From contig QXXF01000004.1 of assembly GCA_009911365.1 (NCBI GenBank), positions 222,731 to 286,730 of the forward strand: a stretch of 64,000 bases of DNA, in the 5' to 3' direction. Origin of the DNA: Clostridiales bacterium. Lineage in GTDB: Bacteria > Bacillota > Clostridia > Peptostreptococcales > Anaerovoracaceae. Each line of letters starts with the position of its first letter. The stretch's first letter is position 1. Below the pieces are notes generated by a model, which did not search any database, was not told where the DNA came from, and saw nothing but the letters and a program-made list of their open reading frames with translations. Below, piece by piece: positions 1 through 10,029 of this stretch. The translations under genes were made by a program, and so were the position numbers.

Positions 1-1188
1 TCGCTGTACATTCTTTAATCCAATTCCATGCCCGTCTTTTTTGAATTTCGTTGTTTGAAAGCTGTTCCCAAATTTGCGGACAGCTCCATTATACGAATTT
101 GTGATTTCAATCAATAAAGCACCGGGTTCCTGACGCATGGTAACGGCCAACAGCGGAGGTTTCTGCTTGCAAAGACTTAGGGCCTTTATAGCGTTATCTA
201 AAAGGTTCCCTAAAACAATGCTCATATCTTTGGGAGCGATGGGAATGTTTTTAGAGATTTTGAGATTCGTTTTCACATTCGCTCCGCATAAGGACGCTTC
301 ATTCAATTTCATGTTCAGGAAACCGTCAATGATAGGATTTCCAGTGGTTATGAGTTTCTGCTGCGTTTCGGCTAGGGGCATTAAACTGTGAATATAATTT
401 TTTATTTCCCCACAATCATCTTGTTCTGCTAGCTGATCTAACACAAGAAAATGATTTTTGATATCGTGTCTTAATGAGGTGATCCTCTCCTCTGAATCTT
501 GCAATAAGCCCATTTGACTCTCATAAGCTTGATTCTGTTGCTCTAAAAGGGCAAGGGTCAGTTGCACGCGATACATTTTATGCACGCGGTTCAAAAGAAA
601 AAAGAGAAAAACATTGATCAGAATCATGCTGATGCCGCCGATCAGAACAGTGATTTCATCTTTACAATCATCTAGTACTATAACAGAAACGAACAGGCTG
701 CAGACAGGAATCACCACGACTGCGGCCCATTCTAAAAAAGCAAATTCTTCTCCGTATTTTAAGTCGATCGCTTTTTGCAGTAATAGTACGAGCATAAAAA
801 ACAATAGATTTGTGGACAGAATGCAAATCAGATCAATATGTTCGATATGCAAGCTGCTCAGATAATAATATACGGCATTTTCACAGACAATGCTCATGGT
901 GATGATCAGGAGCACCGCACAGATCCGATGTTTCCATTGCCCGCTATAAGTCCAGGCGACCAGTACACAACCAGCAATATTTGTAACAAGAATTATATTT
1001 GGAGGCCAGTGGAAATAAAAGGCCGCTATGCTATTGAGCAGGTAATAAAAGCCATAGCATGAAAATCTAGCCCATTTTCTCTTTGTAGAAGCACCCGTAT
1101 CAAAAAAGATCGAAAAAAAGCGGCTGATAATATACATGCTGAACAAATTGCCAGCCAAGCACATGAACAATTCTATATTGAAACGCAT
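1..1188 (-). CDS. GHKL sensor histidine kinase, agr/LytTR type (3' end outside window)
   Basis: Reading leftwards from an ATG at 1188, the frame stays open to the window edge. The N-terminal half is a run of hydrophobic segments (about six membrane spans). A short linker leads to the dimerisation motif LRHDIKNHF, the N-box LGNLLDNAI and the ATP-binding G-box HGIGLKN, where the window ends, so only the last few tens of residues are missing. This is the AgrC/GHKL kinase architecture that senses peptides or envelope signals and phosphorylates a LytTR regulator. The start lies 8 bases after the stop of the response regulator at 1197-1898, so the two form an operon. No agrB or agrD gene is visible here; it could lie beyond the left edge. 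Confidence 0.88.
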   Translation of the reverse strand, partial: MRFNIELFMCLAGNLFSMYIISRFFSIFFDTGASTKRKWARFSCYGFYYLLNSIAAFYFHWPPNIILVTNIAGCVLVAWTYSGQWKHRICAVLLIITMSIVCENAVYYYLSSLHIEHIDLICILSTNLLFFMLVLLLQKAIDLKYGEEFAFLEWAAVVVIPVCSLFVSVIVLDDCKDEITVLIGGISMILINVFLFFLLNRVHKMYRVQLTLALLEQQNQAYESQMGLLQDSEERITSLRHDIKNHFLVLDQLAEQDDCGEIKNYIHSLMPLAETQQKLITTGNPIIDGFLNMKLNEASLCGANVKTNLKISKNIPIAPKDMSIVLGNLLDNAIKALSLCKQKPPLLAVTMRQEPGALLIEITNSYNGAVRKFGNSFQTTKFKKDGHGIGLKNVQR

Positions 1189-1196
1189 TTCCTTCC

Positions 1197-1898
1197 TTAC
1201 CTTTCGCTTTGAAATAAAAATCTGCCCACGCTTTTCCGGTAGGCTTGGCTGACTGGCAGCGAAATCATTCCTGTTAAAAGGATTTCTTCGGATTTCCAGT
1301 AGGTGACATACATGCGGTTTACTAGATAAGAGTGATGGATTCTGACGAAATTTGGCGGCACCTTTTTTGCCAGTGCATTTATCCGTCCATAAGATTCCTT
1401 TGTTCCATATTTGGTATGGATTTGGATTTTGCGATTGCTGCTTTCAAAGTACAAAATATCCCCATATGGGATACGGAAGTATTCTTTCCCAAATTTGAAC
1501 TCAAAGAAAGAATCATACATTTCAGATAACCTCATGGCCCGCTCCACATTCTCTATGACTGCTTTCCCTGAAATTGGTTTTACTAAGAAATTCATTGGAC
1601 GCACAGCGAATAATTCCATTGCGTATGCTTGTTTAGCTGAAATATAGACAATGTGCGTTCTTTCGTTTTCCAACTCTGTTCGTATTTTATTTCCCAGATC
1701 CACGCCATTCATGAATGGCAGTTCGATGTCTAAGAATATCAAGTCGTAATGCTGGCCATTGGACAATGCGTCATATAATTTTTCTCCACTGTAGAACACA
1801 TCAGCTTTTATTGATTCGTTTTCTATGTAAGGTTCCAGAGTCCGCTCTAACTGGGCGCATAGAATCTCATCATCATCACAAATGGCAACGCAAAACAT
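1197..1898 (-). CDS. LytTR-family response regulator
   Basis: This 233-residue protein has an N-terminal receiver domain (acidic triad ICDDDE, phospho-acceptor Asp in FLDIELP near residue 57, Lys in VKPIS near 107). A C-terminal LytTR DNA-binding domain follows (from about 135; signature RIHHSYLVN). It would receive a phosphate from the downstream GHKL kinase and act as a transcription factor. AGGAGGCAGATCT precedes the ATG at 1898. The closest functional relatives are AgrA/VirR-type regulators; the target genes cannot be read from this window. Confidence 0.93.
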   Translation of the reverse strand: MFCVAICDDDEILCAQLERTLEPYIENESIKADVFYSGEKLYDALSNGQHYDLIFLDIELPFMNGVDLGNKIRTELENERTHIVYISAKQAYAMELFAVRPMNFLVKPISGKAVIENVERAMRLSEMYDSFFEFKFGKEYFRIPYGDILYFESSNRKIQIHTKYGTKESYGRINALAKKVPPNFVRIHHSYLVNRMYVTYWKSEEILLTGMISLPVSQAYRKSVGRFLFQSER

Positions 1899-2061
1899 AG
1901 ATCTGCCTCCTTTCTAGTCTCTTCTTTTTGTACATGATTTTATGAATTTGCGCTGAGAGCACAATAAGATTTGTGGTTTCATGAACACGGTCTTGCGGCA
2001 GCGTTGTATTGATTCAAAAAACGCAGGGCTTCTTTCTTAAAGTCCTGCGTTCCCTGTTTTA

Positions 2062-2137
2062 TGGTGATCTGTGGCGGGCTCGAACCGCCGACCTTCTGGT
2101 TGTCACCCAGACGCTCTCCCAGCTGAGCTAACAAATC
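2062..2137 (-). tRNA. tRNA-Val(GAC)
   Basis: The reverse strand folds as a complete cloverleaf. The acceptor stem pairs GATTTGT with ACAGATC (one G-T pair), the D arm is GCTCAGCTGGGAGAGC, and the anticodon stem TCTGG/CCAGA carries the loop GTGACAA with anticodon GAC. The T arm GGCGGTTCGAGCCCGCC is canonical, and CCA is encoded. GAC reads valine codons GUC/GUU. The gene stands alone, with no flanking tRNA or rRNA visible. Confidence 0.96.
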
Positions 2138-2648
2138 AAATGAATTTGACTGTTATAGTGTACCATAAACCGGACGTGGCTGGCAAGACGCTGAGAGGAA
2201 AAAGTGAAAGATTTTCTAGGCGTTTTCAGAGTCTTTGAAAGCTGTGGCGTTCCTTATTCCCATGGTCTTCGGGTTTTCGCCCTGTTGACCTTTATTGGTG
2301 CTCCCTGTCAGATGGGCGGGATTTCAGGGGGAAGTGGAAATAGGAGAGTGTTTTCAGGATGCGGAATGTGGGGAAAGCAGGGAAGAACCTTTTGTGAGTC
2401 GTCCGGTCGTCGTGGTCGTCGTCGGAGGCCAGGAGTTCGTGGGATCGTTGATTTGGCAAGCCAGGAGGCCAGAAGGATTTGGCGTGAGACTCCTATGTCG
2501 GGATAAGTTCATTGATTAAATAATAGGCTGGGGTTATTGATGGATTGGTTGAAAGGGTGTGAAGAGTCATAGGAAATATTTAACGCAGTGGAGCAAAGCC
2601 AAGATAGAAAATTCGTTGTTTTTTCATCATGTTTCAATATGGACGCAA
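2138..2648. other. Unassigned intergenic stretch
   Basis: About 510 bases between the tRNA and the broken LRR gene hold no gene I can support. Open frames of 74-100 codons exist on the plus strand (2204-2506, 2295-2519), but they overlap each other, lack a good ribosome site and have low-complexity, Gly/Arg/Val-rich translations. The stretch is more G-rich than its surroundings, with clustered GTCGTC repeats near 2400-2430. It may be decayed coding DNA. Confidence 0.5.
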
Positions 2649-2677
2649 TTATAAAATGGATAAAAACATGGTATAAT
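2649..2677 (+). promoter_or_regulatory. Putative promoter upstream of the broken LRR gene
   Basis: A perfect TATAAT lies at 2672-2677, with a weak -35 candidate TTATAA at 2649-2654 (17-base spacer). It points at the signal-peptide start at 2900. Confidence 0.4.
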
Positions 2678-2899
2678 CCAATAAGGAGTACATGCATATA
2701 CTCATATAATAAAAATATCTGTGGATGAGCGAAATCCATGAAAGATATTTTTTGAAGGTGAACATGTGGCTGCCCATGTTCAGACTCGTTTGCCGCTATG
2801 AACAAAAAGGAGGCGGTACGGAAAACAGCATCTATGAAAAGGACAGAATCAAAAGGTAGAATTGGAAAGGATATTCAGAACAATGAAAGGAGAAAAAAA

Positions 2900-4599
2900 G
2901 TGAAACAGTTAACGGAGCGAAAACACGGCACGAGAATCATCGTGTTCGCTTTATTGCTGGTCATGCTGGCATGGTTGACCTCCCTTATCAAATCCCAGAC
3001 AGTGTTAAAACCATAGGGGATTCTGCTTTTTTTGATTGTATCAATTTGACCAGCATTAGCATTCCAAACAATGTTACTTTCATAGGGATGCAGGCTTTTG
3101 GATATAAGTACTATGGAGGCGGCAACTTAAAAATTCCAGGCTTCAAAATCTACGGCTATTCCAACGACTCCGCAGCAGCAAAATACGCAGAGGAAAACAG
3201 CTTCGAGTACATCCTTGTAAGTGACGATAAGGATAGGCTTTTCAAGGAAGAAAACGAGAGCACGGAAGTGGTGGTAACACCGCCTGAGGCTGCCGATATA
3301 CCAGAGGAGGATCGTATCACGAGCATCACGATCAATCCTGCTTTTAATATGAAAAACAAGGAGGACAATAATGTAGAGATAGATCTCTCAAAAATAAAGA
3401 TTAAAGCGAGCGCAATTTATGACAAGGACGGAATAAAAAGAGCAGAGAAGGCGCTTGGCGAGGTATTGAATGGAAACAAGCATTACAACCTTTTGGATTT
3501 GACCCTTTTGTATGATGGAAAAGATTTTTCAAATGGTTATGAGGGGCTTGTCAAAGTGATCATTCCGCTTCCTAAGGGACACAGGGACAAGACATTCTCG
3601 TGCTATCGCATATCAGAGACAGGCGATAGAGAACTGATACCCGGTGAACAGACGGAGGACAGCTATATCATTTATCTTGAACATTTTAGCGTGTATGCGC
3701 TAGTAGCTGCGGAACAAGGAGAAGAACACACCCATAATTACAGTGCGGATTGGAAGTCGGATGCTGCTGGACATTGGAAAGAGTGCGCGACATGTAGAAA
3801 CAAAACAGAAGAAAGCATCCATATGCAAGATGCGGGAACTGTAACAAAAGCGGCGACCAAGACGGAGCCGGGAATAAAGACATATAAGTGCAGTATTTGT
3901 GGGCATGCCATAAAAACAGAAGAAATCGCAAAGCTGCCTGCAGATGGAAAACTAATAAACAAAAAAATATCTGCTGCAGCTAAAGTCACAAAAAAGCAAA
4001 AAAAGAAAAATGGGGTCATTTTAAACAAAAAAGTTTCCTCCAAGATAAGCGGCAATTCTTTGACTGTGACATGGAATAAACTGAAAAATGCGGATGGGTA
4101 TGATATTTATGCCACTCCGTGCGATGATAACTTCAAAAAGATAACGTTATCTGTCGGGAAAAACAAGACATCCGCTGCCATACGCAAAATAAATGGAAAA
4201 AGGATTACCAAGAAAAAACCTTATAAAGTAAAGGTCAAAGCTTACCGGTTATTGTCAAACGGCAAAAAACAGTATCTTGGCGTATCCGCTACCATGCACG
4301 TTATAGGAAGCCTGAATAAGACGACAACAAATGCTAAAAATATAAGCCTTAAGAAAAAAGCATATGTTTTAAAGAAAGGCAAATCGGCTCAAATCCGTGC
4401 CACCATCATAAAGGAAGATAAGAAAAAAAGGTTGCTTTCACAAGGGCATGGGGCAAGGTTAAGCTATGCATCATCTAATGATGCGATAGCGACAGTAACC
4501 GCAACAGGAAAGATCAAGGCGAAAAAACGTGGGGAATGTATCATCTACGTGCGTGCCTTAAATGGAGTCAGCAAGAAGATTAAGGTCACTGTAAATTAG
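2900..4599 (+). pseudogene. Secreted LRR/Big-domain surface protein, broken after the signal peptide
   Basis: AAAGGAG followed by GTG at 2900 begins a peptide with a clear signal/anchor segment (RIIVFALLLVMLAWL) that stops at 3016 in its frame. From about 2971 a second frame encodes about 540 residues: one BspA-type leucine-rich repeat (IPDSVKTIGDSAFFDC), a Cys-pair module near residues 255-320 (CATC...CSIC), a fibronectin-like middle part and a C-terminal Big_2-like domain ending at 4599. Such proteins normally carry many LRR units between signal peptide and stalk. The best reading is that an internal deletion removed most LRRs and shifted the frame. The downstream part may be untranslated. 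A strong terminator follows at 4721. Confidence 0.75.
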
Positions 4600-4720
4600 T
4601 CCGTGTCCTTGGTAAACGATGAAAATAGGTCCCAATCCGAAGGATTGAGCAAGAAGACCAAGGTAAAATTAGACTTACCGCAAAACCGTATACAATATAA
4701 TAAAGAAATTTTATGAAGCG

Positions 4721-4759
4721 GCAAGCACGTTAGAACAGGAAACGTGCTTGCTGTTTTTC
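4721..4759 (+). terminator. Rho-independent terminator
   Basis: A perfect 11-bp stem (GCAAGCACGTT at 4721-4731, AACGTGCTTGC at 4741-4751) is followed by GTTTTTCTT. It lies about 120 bases after the LRR gene stop. Confidence 0.85.
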
Positions 4760-5032
4760 TTGTAACAAACAAGGGATATCCACAGTCCATATGTCAATTC
4801 CCGTTCAGGCAGGCTTGAAAGCAGCCTGTTTCTATGGTATGACGAAAGAAATACAACGTGAATCTATTCTGTCCAATTTGTAAAACAGAATTCACGAAGT
4901 CCGTAGGGATTTTCAGAGAAGATCGGATTGGCTACCATGCCGATTACTTCATCTATCCATGAGAATGCTTCATTCTGCGATTGAGCAAATCATACATTTA
5001 TAGTATAATCGTGCTACGAGAGTGGCAATTGA

Positions 5033-5389
5033 AATCATTTTATTTCCAAGGAATATTGGACAGGAAATTATTCGATAACAAAGAATTTGTTGCCACAGAC
5101 AGAATCATACGTATATGTGAACGATAAGACCAATGAAATCCAAGGGTTCATCGGATTAATTGACAATTATATCGCAGGCATTTTTGTTAGTGCGGCCGTA
5201 CAATCATGCGGTATTAGAAAACAATTATTGAATTATGCGAAAGAAAACAAATCTCATATGAGTTTAAGCGTTTATCAAAAAAATACTCGTGCGGTACAGT
5301 TTTATCAAAGAGAAGCATTCAAGATTCAATCGGAAAAAGTTGATGAAAATACTGGCGAAAAAGAGTTCATCATGACATGGATTAGATAG
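5033..5389 (+). pseudogene. GNAT N-acetyltransferase, 5'-truncated
   Basis: In-frame residues from 5033 (NHFISKEYW) through a TTG at 5087 to the stop at 5389 match the C-terminal two thirds of a GNAT acetyltransferase. The remnant keeps a degenerate acetyl-CoA loop (SCGIRKQLL) and the C-terminal SVYQKNTRAVQFYQREAF motif. A stop codon (TGA at 5030-5032) cuts the frame, and the expected first helix and strand are missing. No ribosome site precedes the remaining frame. I read this as a decayed gene. Family members act on small amines or protein N-termini; the substrate here is unknown. Confidence 0.75.
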
Positions 5390-5423
5390 ACGATTTTAAT
5401 CCAGAGAAAAGGCAGCTGCTGTA

Positions 5424-6884
5424 CTAGTCCTGCCTCATGGAAGGATTTAGATATGAGCTGTCAAATCGCTGGATGACAACATTTCCATCGCCAGCGGAAC
5501 TGATTTTCCTTGTGGTTCGCACTTCCAAAGTATCACTGGAGGAGTTCAATACCTTTGTTTCAACTTTTACCGATGACTCTTCTGTCTTTGTTCCCCAGAT
5601 GGATACGGTTAATCGGCTATTGGCATAAGTCACTTGTAACGCAATGGGATATTTTTTGTTGTTAACAATGCGGAAGTCCAAGCCTCCCCAAGCCACAGCA
5701 GCATCCATGCCGGGTTCCGCGTAGCTGGAAACGTAATTATGGCACCAGCGTTCGGGAATATCCAGGCCAGCATATAAGGCAGGTATAAAAAGGGTGGTGG
5801 AAACCTGGCAGATGCCTCCACCATATGCCTGAATGATATTTTTTCCCTGTATTGCGTTTGCCTTACGAAAACCGGTCTCCGCTGTCTGTTCCCCTACGGT
5901 ATCGTTAAAGGAGAACTCTTCCCCGCTGAGAAGGACCGTTCCGTTGCATTTTGCCGCAGCCAGCCGTATGTTCGCGATTCGGTTTGCGCTTCCGCCTACT
6001 TTAGTGGTATGCGTCGCAAGAAGATCTTTGCATAAATTTTTTTCCATATCGGACGTTGTGATTGCCGGTTCCGTACAGATTAAATCTATGACTGCGGTGC
6101 TGCCTTCCTTGGCTTCCTCAAGAATTTTTTTGGCCGCCGCCTTATCAAAGTCAACCCCGGTTACTGATTTTACGATTTGGTATCCATTCTTTGGATCCAA
6201 TGTGGCATCAGCAGCCTCTGTATGTAGTTTCCGATAGACGGTATCGATATCTACCGGTTTTACGGAACCAGGAGTCATGGGACAGGCAACTGGGGTGTCA
6301 TAATCTCCTTCATCAAGGGCGGAGAGAATCTCCTTCATCAGAGCGGCCTCATCTGTAGATGCGCCGGCAGTTCCCATGGTGAAAATCAATTGGTCGTTTT
6401 TCTTTTGATAAGTGGTTTGGATCGTGGTGTCAAGATCTGGCAGCCCGGAAGCTTTGATTTTTTGATGCAGGGCATTGGGATCCGTCACGGTTGGAAAATT
6501 GGTAATATGAAGACCAATCAGAGCGTTCCAAAGCCGGAACAATCCTCTTGCTAGAAATGGTCCGTTACTGCCGTAAATCGCCTGATCTGCCAGGTTTGCA
6601 CAGTCTATGTCAGACAACAACTCTCCCAATGCGAGGGTATAAGACTTTTCCCCAGCTGTGATGGTAAGCTCGGCTTCTGCATGGCGGGCAGCAGTGTCTG
6701 CCTCCAACGCAGCGACAGCCTCATCTAATGACATATTGTCAAGTGAAACCCCGTTTACAGTTGTATTGGGCATTATGCGTTCCGGATTTACCCCAGCGCA
6801 TAGCATCAGATAGGCGGCAGCTAGAATCAATACTACAATGACAGCAAAAAAAGCACCGTGTTTTTCTTGTTCTTTTTTCTTCAT
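5424..6884 (-). CDS. VanW family membrane-anchored protein (intact copy)
   Basis: The protein of about 486 residues has a Lys-rich N-terminus and one membrane span (FFAVIVVLILAAAYLMLC), then a putative peptidoglycan-binding region (about 35-290) and a C-terminal VanW domain. The VanW domain carries the signatures GEEFSFNDTVG and YGGGICQVSTTLF, followed by the WCHNYVSSYAEPGMDAAVAWG block. It should be an extracytoplasmic cell-wall protein; VanW proteins occur beside glycopeptide-resistance genes, but their biochemistry is unsettled. I prefer ATG 6884 over the in-frame TTG at 6896 because GGGGA sits 5 bases upstream. A badly damaged paralogue lies at 24145-25173, so this is the only functional copy in the window. 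Confidence 0.9.
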   Translation of the reverse strand: MKKKEQEKHGAFFAVIVVLILAAAYLMLCAGVNPERIMPNTTVNGVSLDNMSLDEAVAALEADTAARHAEAELTITAGEKSYTLALGELLSDIDCANLADQAIYGSNGPFLARGLFRLWNALIGLHITNFPTVTDPNALHQKIKASGLPDLDTTIQTTYQKKNDQLIFTMGTAGASTDEAALMKEILSALDEGDYDTPVACPMTPGSVKPVDIDTVYRKLHTEAADATLDPKNGYQIVKSVTGVDFDKAAAKKILEEAKEGSTAVIDLICTEPAITTSDMEKNLCKDLLATHTTKVGGSANRIANIRLAAAKCNGTVLLSGEEFSFNDTVGEQTAETGFRKANAIQGKNIIQAYGGGICQVSTTLFIPALYAGLDIPERWCHNYVSSYAEPGMDAAVAWGGLDFRIVNNKKYPIALQVTYANSRLTVSIWGTKTEESSVKVETKVLNSSSDTLEVRTTRKISSAGDGNVVIQRFDSSYLNPSMRQD

Positions 6885-7227
6885 CAAAGTCCCCAAGTCC
6901 TTTCCCTGTTGGATTGATTATTCCTATTGTACCAAGCCGCAAGGCCATTGACCAGTCTTGAACAAAAAAATTCTATCGTTTCGCCTTTTCCATTCTTATC
7001 ATGCTACCAGCCATTTACATCGGATCTCTACGGAACCCTCTGTTAATCAAGCATGTTCTTTTTCGTCAAGGAGGCTATTATAGAAGGGATTGAAATATAG
7101 CGAGTGATTTTTTTATTTTTGGCACTAGCAAATAGAAATTGTATATATGACGAAATGTTGCGACATAACCCTGCTATATGTTAGACTATAAGAAAGATCA
7201 ATCGGAATTATGCGGGAGGTAAATACT

Positions 7228-7596
7228 GTGGAATTAAAAAAGATTGACTATGATTTTTCAATCTGCAAAGTAGCGGACTATTCGTTATTGAATTTAGACT
7301 CAGAATATAGCTTTGTGGGGAAAACCGATGAAGAAAAATCATTGGTATGCATTACAAGCGATGTGCCATCTAATACAGTTGAACGAGATGATGGTTGGAG
7401 AGCGTTTCGCATTCAGGGGATTTTGGATTTTTCGTTGATTGGAATATTGTCTGAAATCGCAAGAATTCTGGCAGAACATAAAATTGGAATTTTTGTGATT
7501 TCAACTTTCAATACTGACTATGTGCTAACAAAAAAGGAAAACTACCAGAGGGCATTGGAAGTTCTCGGTGATGCTGGATATAAAGTTGTAGAGTAA
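7228..7596 (+). CDS. ACT-domain protein
   Basis: This 122-residue cytoplasmic protein ends in an ACT-like ligand-binding fold (residues about 50-120: FSLIGILSEIARILAEHKIGIFVISTFNTDYVLTK, split over the middle). It resembles stand-alone ACT/CASTOR-type small-molecule sensors that bind amino acids. GTG 7228 is chosen because GGGAGGT lies 7 bases upstream; the ATG at 7210 would start inside that ribosome site. It is a single gene between vanW and the coiled-coil gene and has no counterpart in the second copy of the block. Confidence 0.75.
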   Translation: MELKKIDYDFSICKVADYSLLNLDSEYSFVGKTDEEKSLVCITSDVPSNTVERDDGWRAFRIQGILDFSLIGILSEIARILAEHKIGIFVISTFNTDYVLTKKENYQRALEVLGDAGYKVVE

Positions 7597-7680
7597 AAAA
7601 TCCTTTACAGAAAAATCAGACCGCAGCATCGCAAAAATGGTGCAGCAGCATTTAGGATCACATCCGGTAATTTCCTCATA

Positions 7681-8397
7681 TCATCCTTTTGCGTCAAAAG
7701 GCACTTTCCCTTCAGATTCAAGAGCTTCTTGCTCATCAATGGACTGGCGAAGACTCTCATAGCTGTTCTGGGCTTTTTTCATCCTTGCTTCCCATTCCTT
7801 CAACGCTTCTGCGTTTTCAGCCGCTGCGTCTTCGGCAGCAGGGGCTTCAGCCTCTATTGGCGATGCGGGTGCCGCGCCAACGGGAAGGTTTGTATATGCG
7901 TCGCTTTCCCTGAATTTTTGCGCTACGTTTTGGAGCGCAGAAATTTTTGCGTCTTTGAATAAGGTGTGTTCCAGCTTTTGACCAATAGGGATCTCTCCGC
8001 TGTTTTCAACTAATCTGTATGCGGAGATGATAGATTCCAAATAAGAATCTTCTGTGCGTCGGACTTCCTCTTGTGTCTTACAGCTCCGTAGTTTTTCAAG
8101 AAATTTTTCGTTTTCATGCTCCAAGGATTTCGCTCGTTCATAAGCCTTTATGCTGTTTTGCTGCAACTGCGATTCGTCTGCTAATGATAATGCGTCTCCA
8201 TTCTGTAGCTTTTCGGAAACAGACTGATAGATGCTATCATCGGAGAGTTCCTGTTTTTCATCGTTGGGCATCGTTGCGGAGGCAATGTAGTATTCTATTT
8301 TTTTCTGGACGGTCACATCATCTGATTGCTGGCTCATTCTCCGGCGTATGCCCTGTTCCAGCGCAGGATGAGAGCGGTTTTCGTTTGCGTCTGCCAT
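7681..8397 (-). CDS. Charged coiled-coil protein of unknown function (copy A)
   Basis: The 238 residues lack a signal peptide or membrane span. They are rich in Glu, Lys, Gln and Ala, with heptad-like stretches (YERAKSLEHENEKFLEKL; EWEARMKKAQNSYESLRQ) and an Ala/Glu/Pro-rich linker near 170-200. A close paralogue lies at 25932-26654, and differences are concentrated in the linker. Both start MADANENRSHPALEQGIRRR and share the upstream AAGGAGTTGA site. I do not recognise the family. Retention of both copies while neighbours decayed suggests they are still expressed. A cytoplasmic structural or scaffold role is only a guess. Confidence 0.75.
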   Translation of the reverse strand: MADANENRSHPALEQGIRRRMSQQSDDVTVQKKIEYYIASATMPNDEKQELSDDSIYQSVSEKLQNGDALSLADESQLQQNSIKAYERAKSLEHENEKFLEKLRSCKTQEEVRRTEDSYLESIISAYRLVENSGEIPIGQKLEHTLFKDAKISALQNVAQKFRESDAYTNLPVGAAPASPIEAEAPAAEDAAAENAEALKEWEARMKKAQNSYESLRQSIDEQEALESEGKVPFDAKG

Positions 8398-8617
8398 TGT
8401 CTGCTCAACTCCTTGTGAAAATCTATATCATATAGTATAGGGGAATGCATCTAAATAATCAATAATGATTTTATGAACGCTTAAAGAATCATGGCGCTAC
8501 AATCGCAAGCTAGGATCTGAGCGCAGGCAATATTGCCTGGAATGGCGCAGCGAAATATGATATGATTTACAATAATATCATTCCTGGACAGCAATCTTGA
8601 AAGAAGGTGACTGGAAC

Positions 8618-9523
8618 ATGACCCAAATGTACAATCCCCGATTAGAAACATTTCTGCGGGTGGCAGATGCAGGGAGTTTTAATAAAGCTGCCGAAGAGAG
8701 TTACATCACTCCCACCGCAGTGATCAAACAAATCAATTTATTGGAGGAATCCTTGGGCGTAAGGCTTTTTGAGCGGACGCACAGAGGGCTGACATTGACA
8801 AAAGCAGGGCATTCCTTATATCAGGACACGAAATATATCATCCAATATTGCAAGGATTCAGTGACACGGGCAAAAAACGCCATGCAGGAAGATGGAAACG
8901 TGATTCGCATCGGGACCTCGCCTATGACTCCGGCACAGCTTTTGATGCAGCTATGGCCGAAGATTCAGCCCCATTGTCCTGACATGAAATTTCAGATTAT
9001 CCCTTTTGAGAACACGCCGGAGAACGCCAAAGAGATTTTAGGCAATCTGGGAAGAGACATTGATGTGATCGGGGGCATCTTTGATGAAACCATGTTAGAT
9101 CTGCGCAGCTGTGCGGGACTTGAATTGTCACGTGAACCCTTTTGCTGCGCGGTTTCTCTGCAGCACAGACTGGCAGTAAAAGATCGGCTGAGCATACAAG
9201 ATTTATATGGAGAAAACCTGATGCTGATGCATCGGGACTGGAGTCGTTATGTGGACCGGCTGAGAGATGACATTTGGCAAAATCATAGCCAGATACGTAT
9301 TGTGGACTTCGATTTTTACAGCATGAACGTGTTCAACCGCTGTGAAAACACCAATGATGTGCTGCTGGCCATTTCAGGGTGGGCCAATGTGCATCCATTG
9401 TTAAAAGTGATCCCTGTGGAATGGGAACACAGTATTCCCTATGGTCTGCTGCATGCGCCTGAACCATCTGAAACAGTGCGGCGGTTTCTTTTGGCAGCGC
9501 AGGAAGCGATGGCAGAGCATTAA
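8618..9523 (+). CDS. LysR-family transcriptional regulator
   Basis: The 302 residues open with the LysR winged HTH (RLETFLRVADAGSFNKAAE, then LGVRLFERTHRGLTLTKAG). An effector-binding domain with periplasmic-binding-protein fold follows from about residue 90. ATG 8618 follows GAAGGTGA by 7 bases and is preferred to the TTG at 8597. LysR proteins usually bind a coinducer and control a neighbouring operon. The nearest plus-strand candidates are the redox group from 10030 onward, although the spacing is about 500 bases. The last four bases overlap the convergent small gene at 9520. Confidence 0.9.
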   Translation: MTQMYNPRLETFLRVADAGSFNKAAEESYITPTAVIKQINLLEESLGVRLFERTHRGLTLTKAGHSLYQDTKYIIQYCKDSVTRAKNAMQEDGNVIRIGTSPMTPAQLLMQLWPKIQPHCPDMKFQIIPFENTPENAKEILGNLGRDIDVIGGIFDETMLDLRSCAGLELSREPFCCAVSLQHRLAVKDRLSIQDLYGENLMLMHRDWSRYVDRLRDDIWQNHSQIRIVDFDFYSMNVFNRCENTNDVLLAISGWANVHPLLKVIPVEWEHSIPYGLLHAPEPSETVRRFLLAAQEAMAEH

Positions 9524-9726
9524 CTGGCGGGCGGGACAGTGATGCTGTTATGATTTACCGTTTCGCCTCGCACATATTCGTCACGTGCGTCTTGTGTTGC
9601 CTGCAGATCATCAGCAGTTGCAACATCATCAGAGATAAACCTTTTTACGATTTCGAATACTAACATCTGCTCTTGATCTGGAAGGTAATCAATCATTTCT
9701 ACAAGTTGGTTTCTAATTGGTGACAT
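9520..9726 (-). CDS. Small antitoxin-like protein without partner
   Basis: The 68-residue acidic protein (PDQEQMLVFEIVKRFISDD, then RDEYVRGETVNHNSI) resembles short Firmicute proteins annotated as RelB/PHD-like antitoxin components, which typically end in a GETVxHxDI motif. In such pairs the toxin gene overlaps or follows at once. Here the 3' end runs into the convergent LysR gene and no toxin follows, and the C-terminus (TVPPAS) is atypical. It may be an orphan or remnant antitoxin. GGGGGG-rich sequence precedes the ATG. Family assignment is by memory of motifs only. Confidence 0.55.
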   Translation of the reverse strand: MSPIRNQLVEMIDYLPDQEQMLVFEIVKRFISDDVATADDLQATQDARDEYVRGETVNHNSITVPPAS

Positions 9727-10029
9727 GCTTTACCCCCCCTTATATACCTCGCCTCGTGGCTCAATTTTACCTATTTGCTTTTATTGACTACCTATAACTG
9801 CTGTTCATTTGCTTCATTGTTTACAACATATAATCCCTGCGGTAAAATGCCAACTCGCAATTTCTGTATGGCTTCATGTTTTTTTCTTCTGACAAGGGAT
9901 GTTTCTGCCAGTTTCGTAAATTTAGTCAGCACAATTCGCCTATAACTCAAAGGTATAAACTGGTGAACAAAAGGAGACTTCTATCCGTATCCTGTTTCGT
10001 CCATAATGTAGTTAACAAAGAGTGAGAGG

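Noticed and set aside
2204-2519. Two overlapping plus-strand reading frames after the tRNA
   Set aside because: Low-complexity Gly/Arg/Val-rich translations, no ribosome site, no recognisable family; the frames overlap each other.
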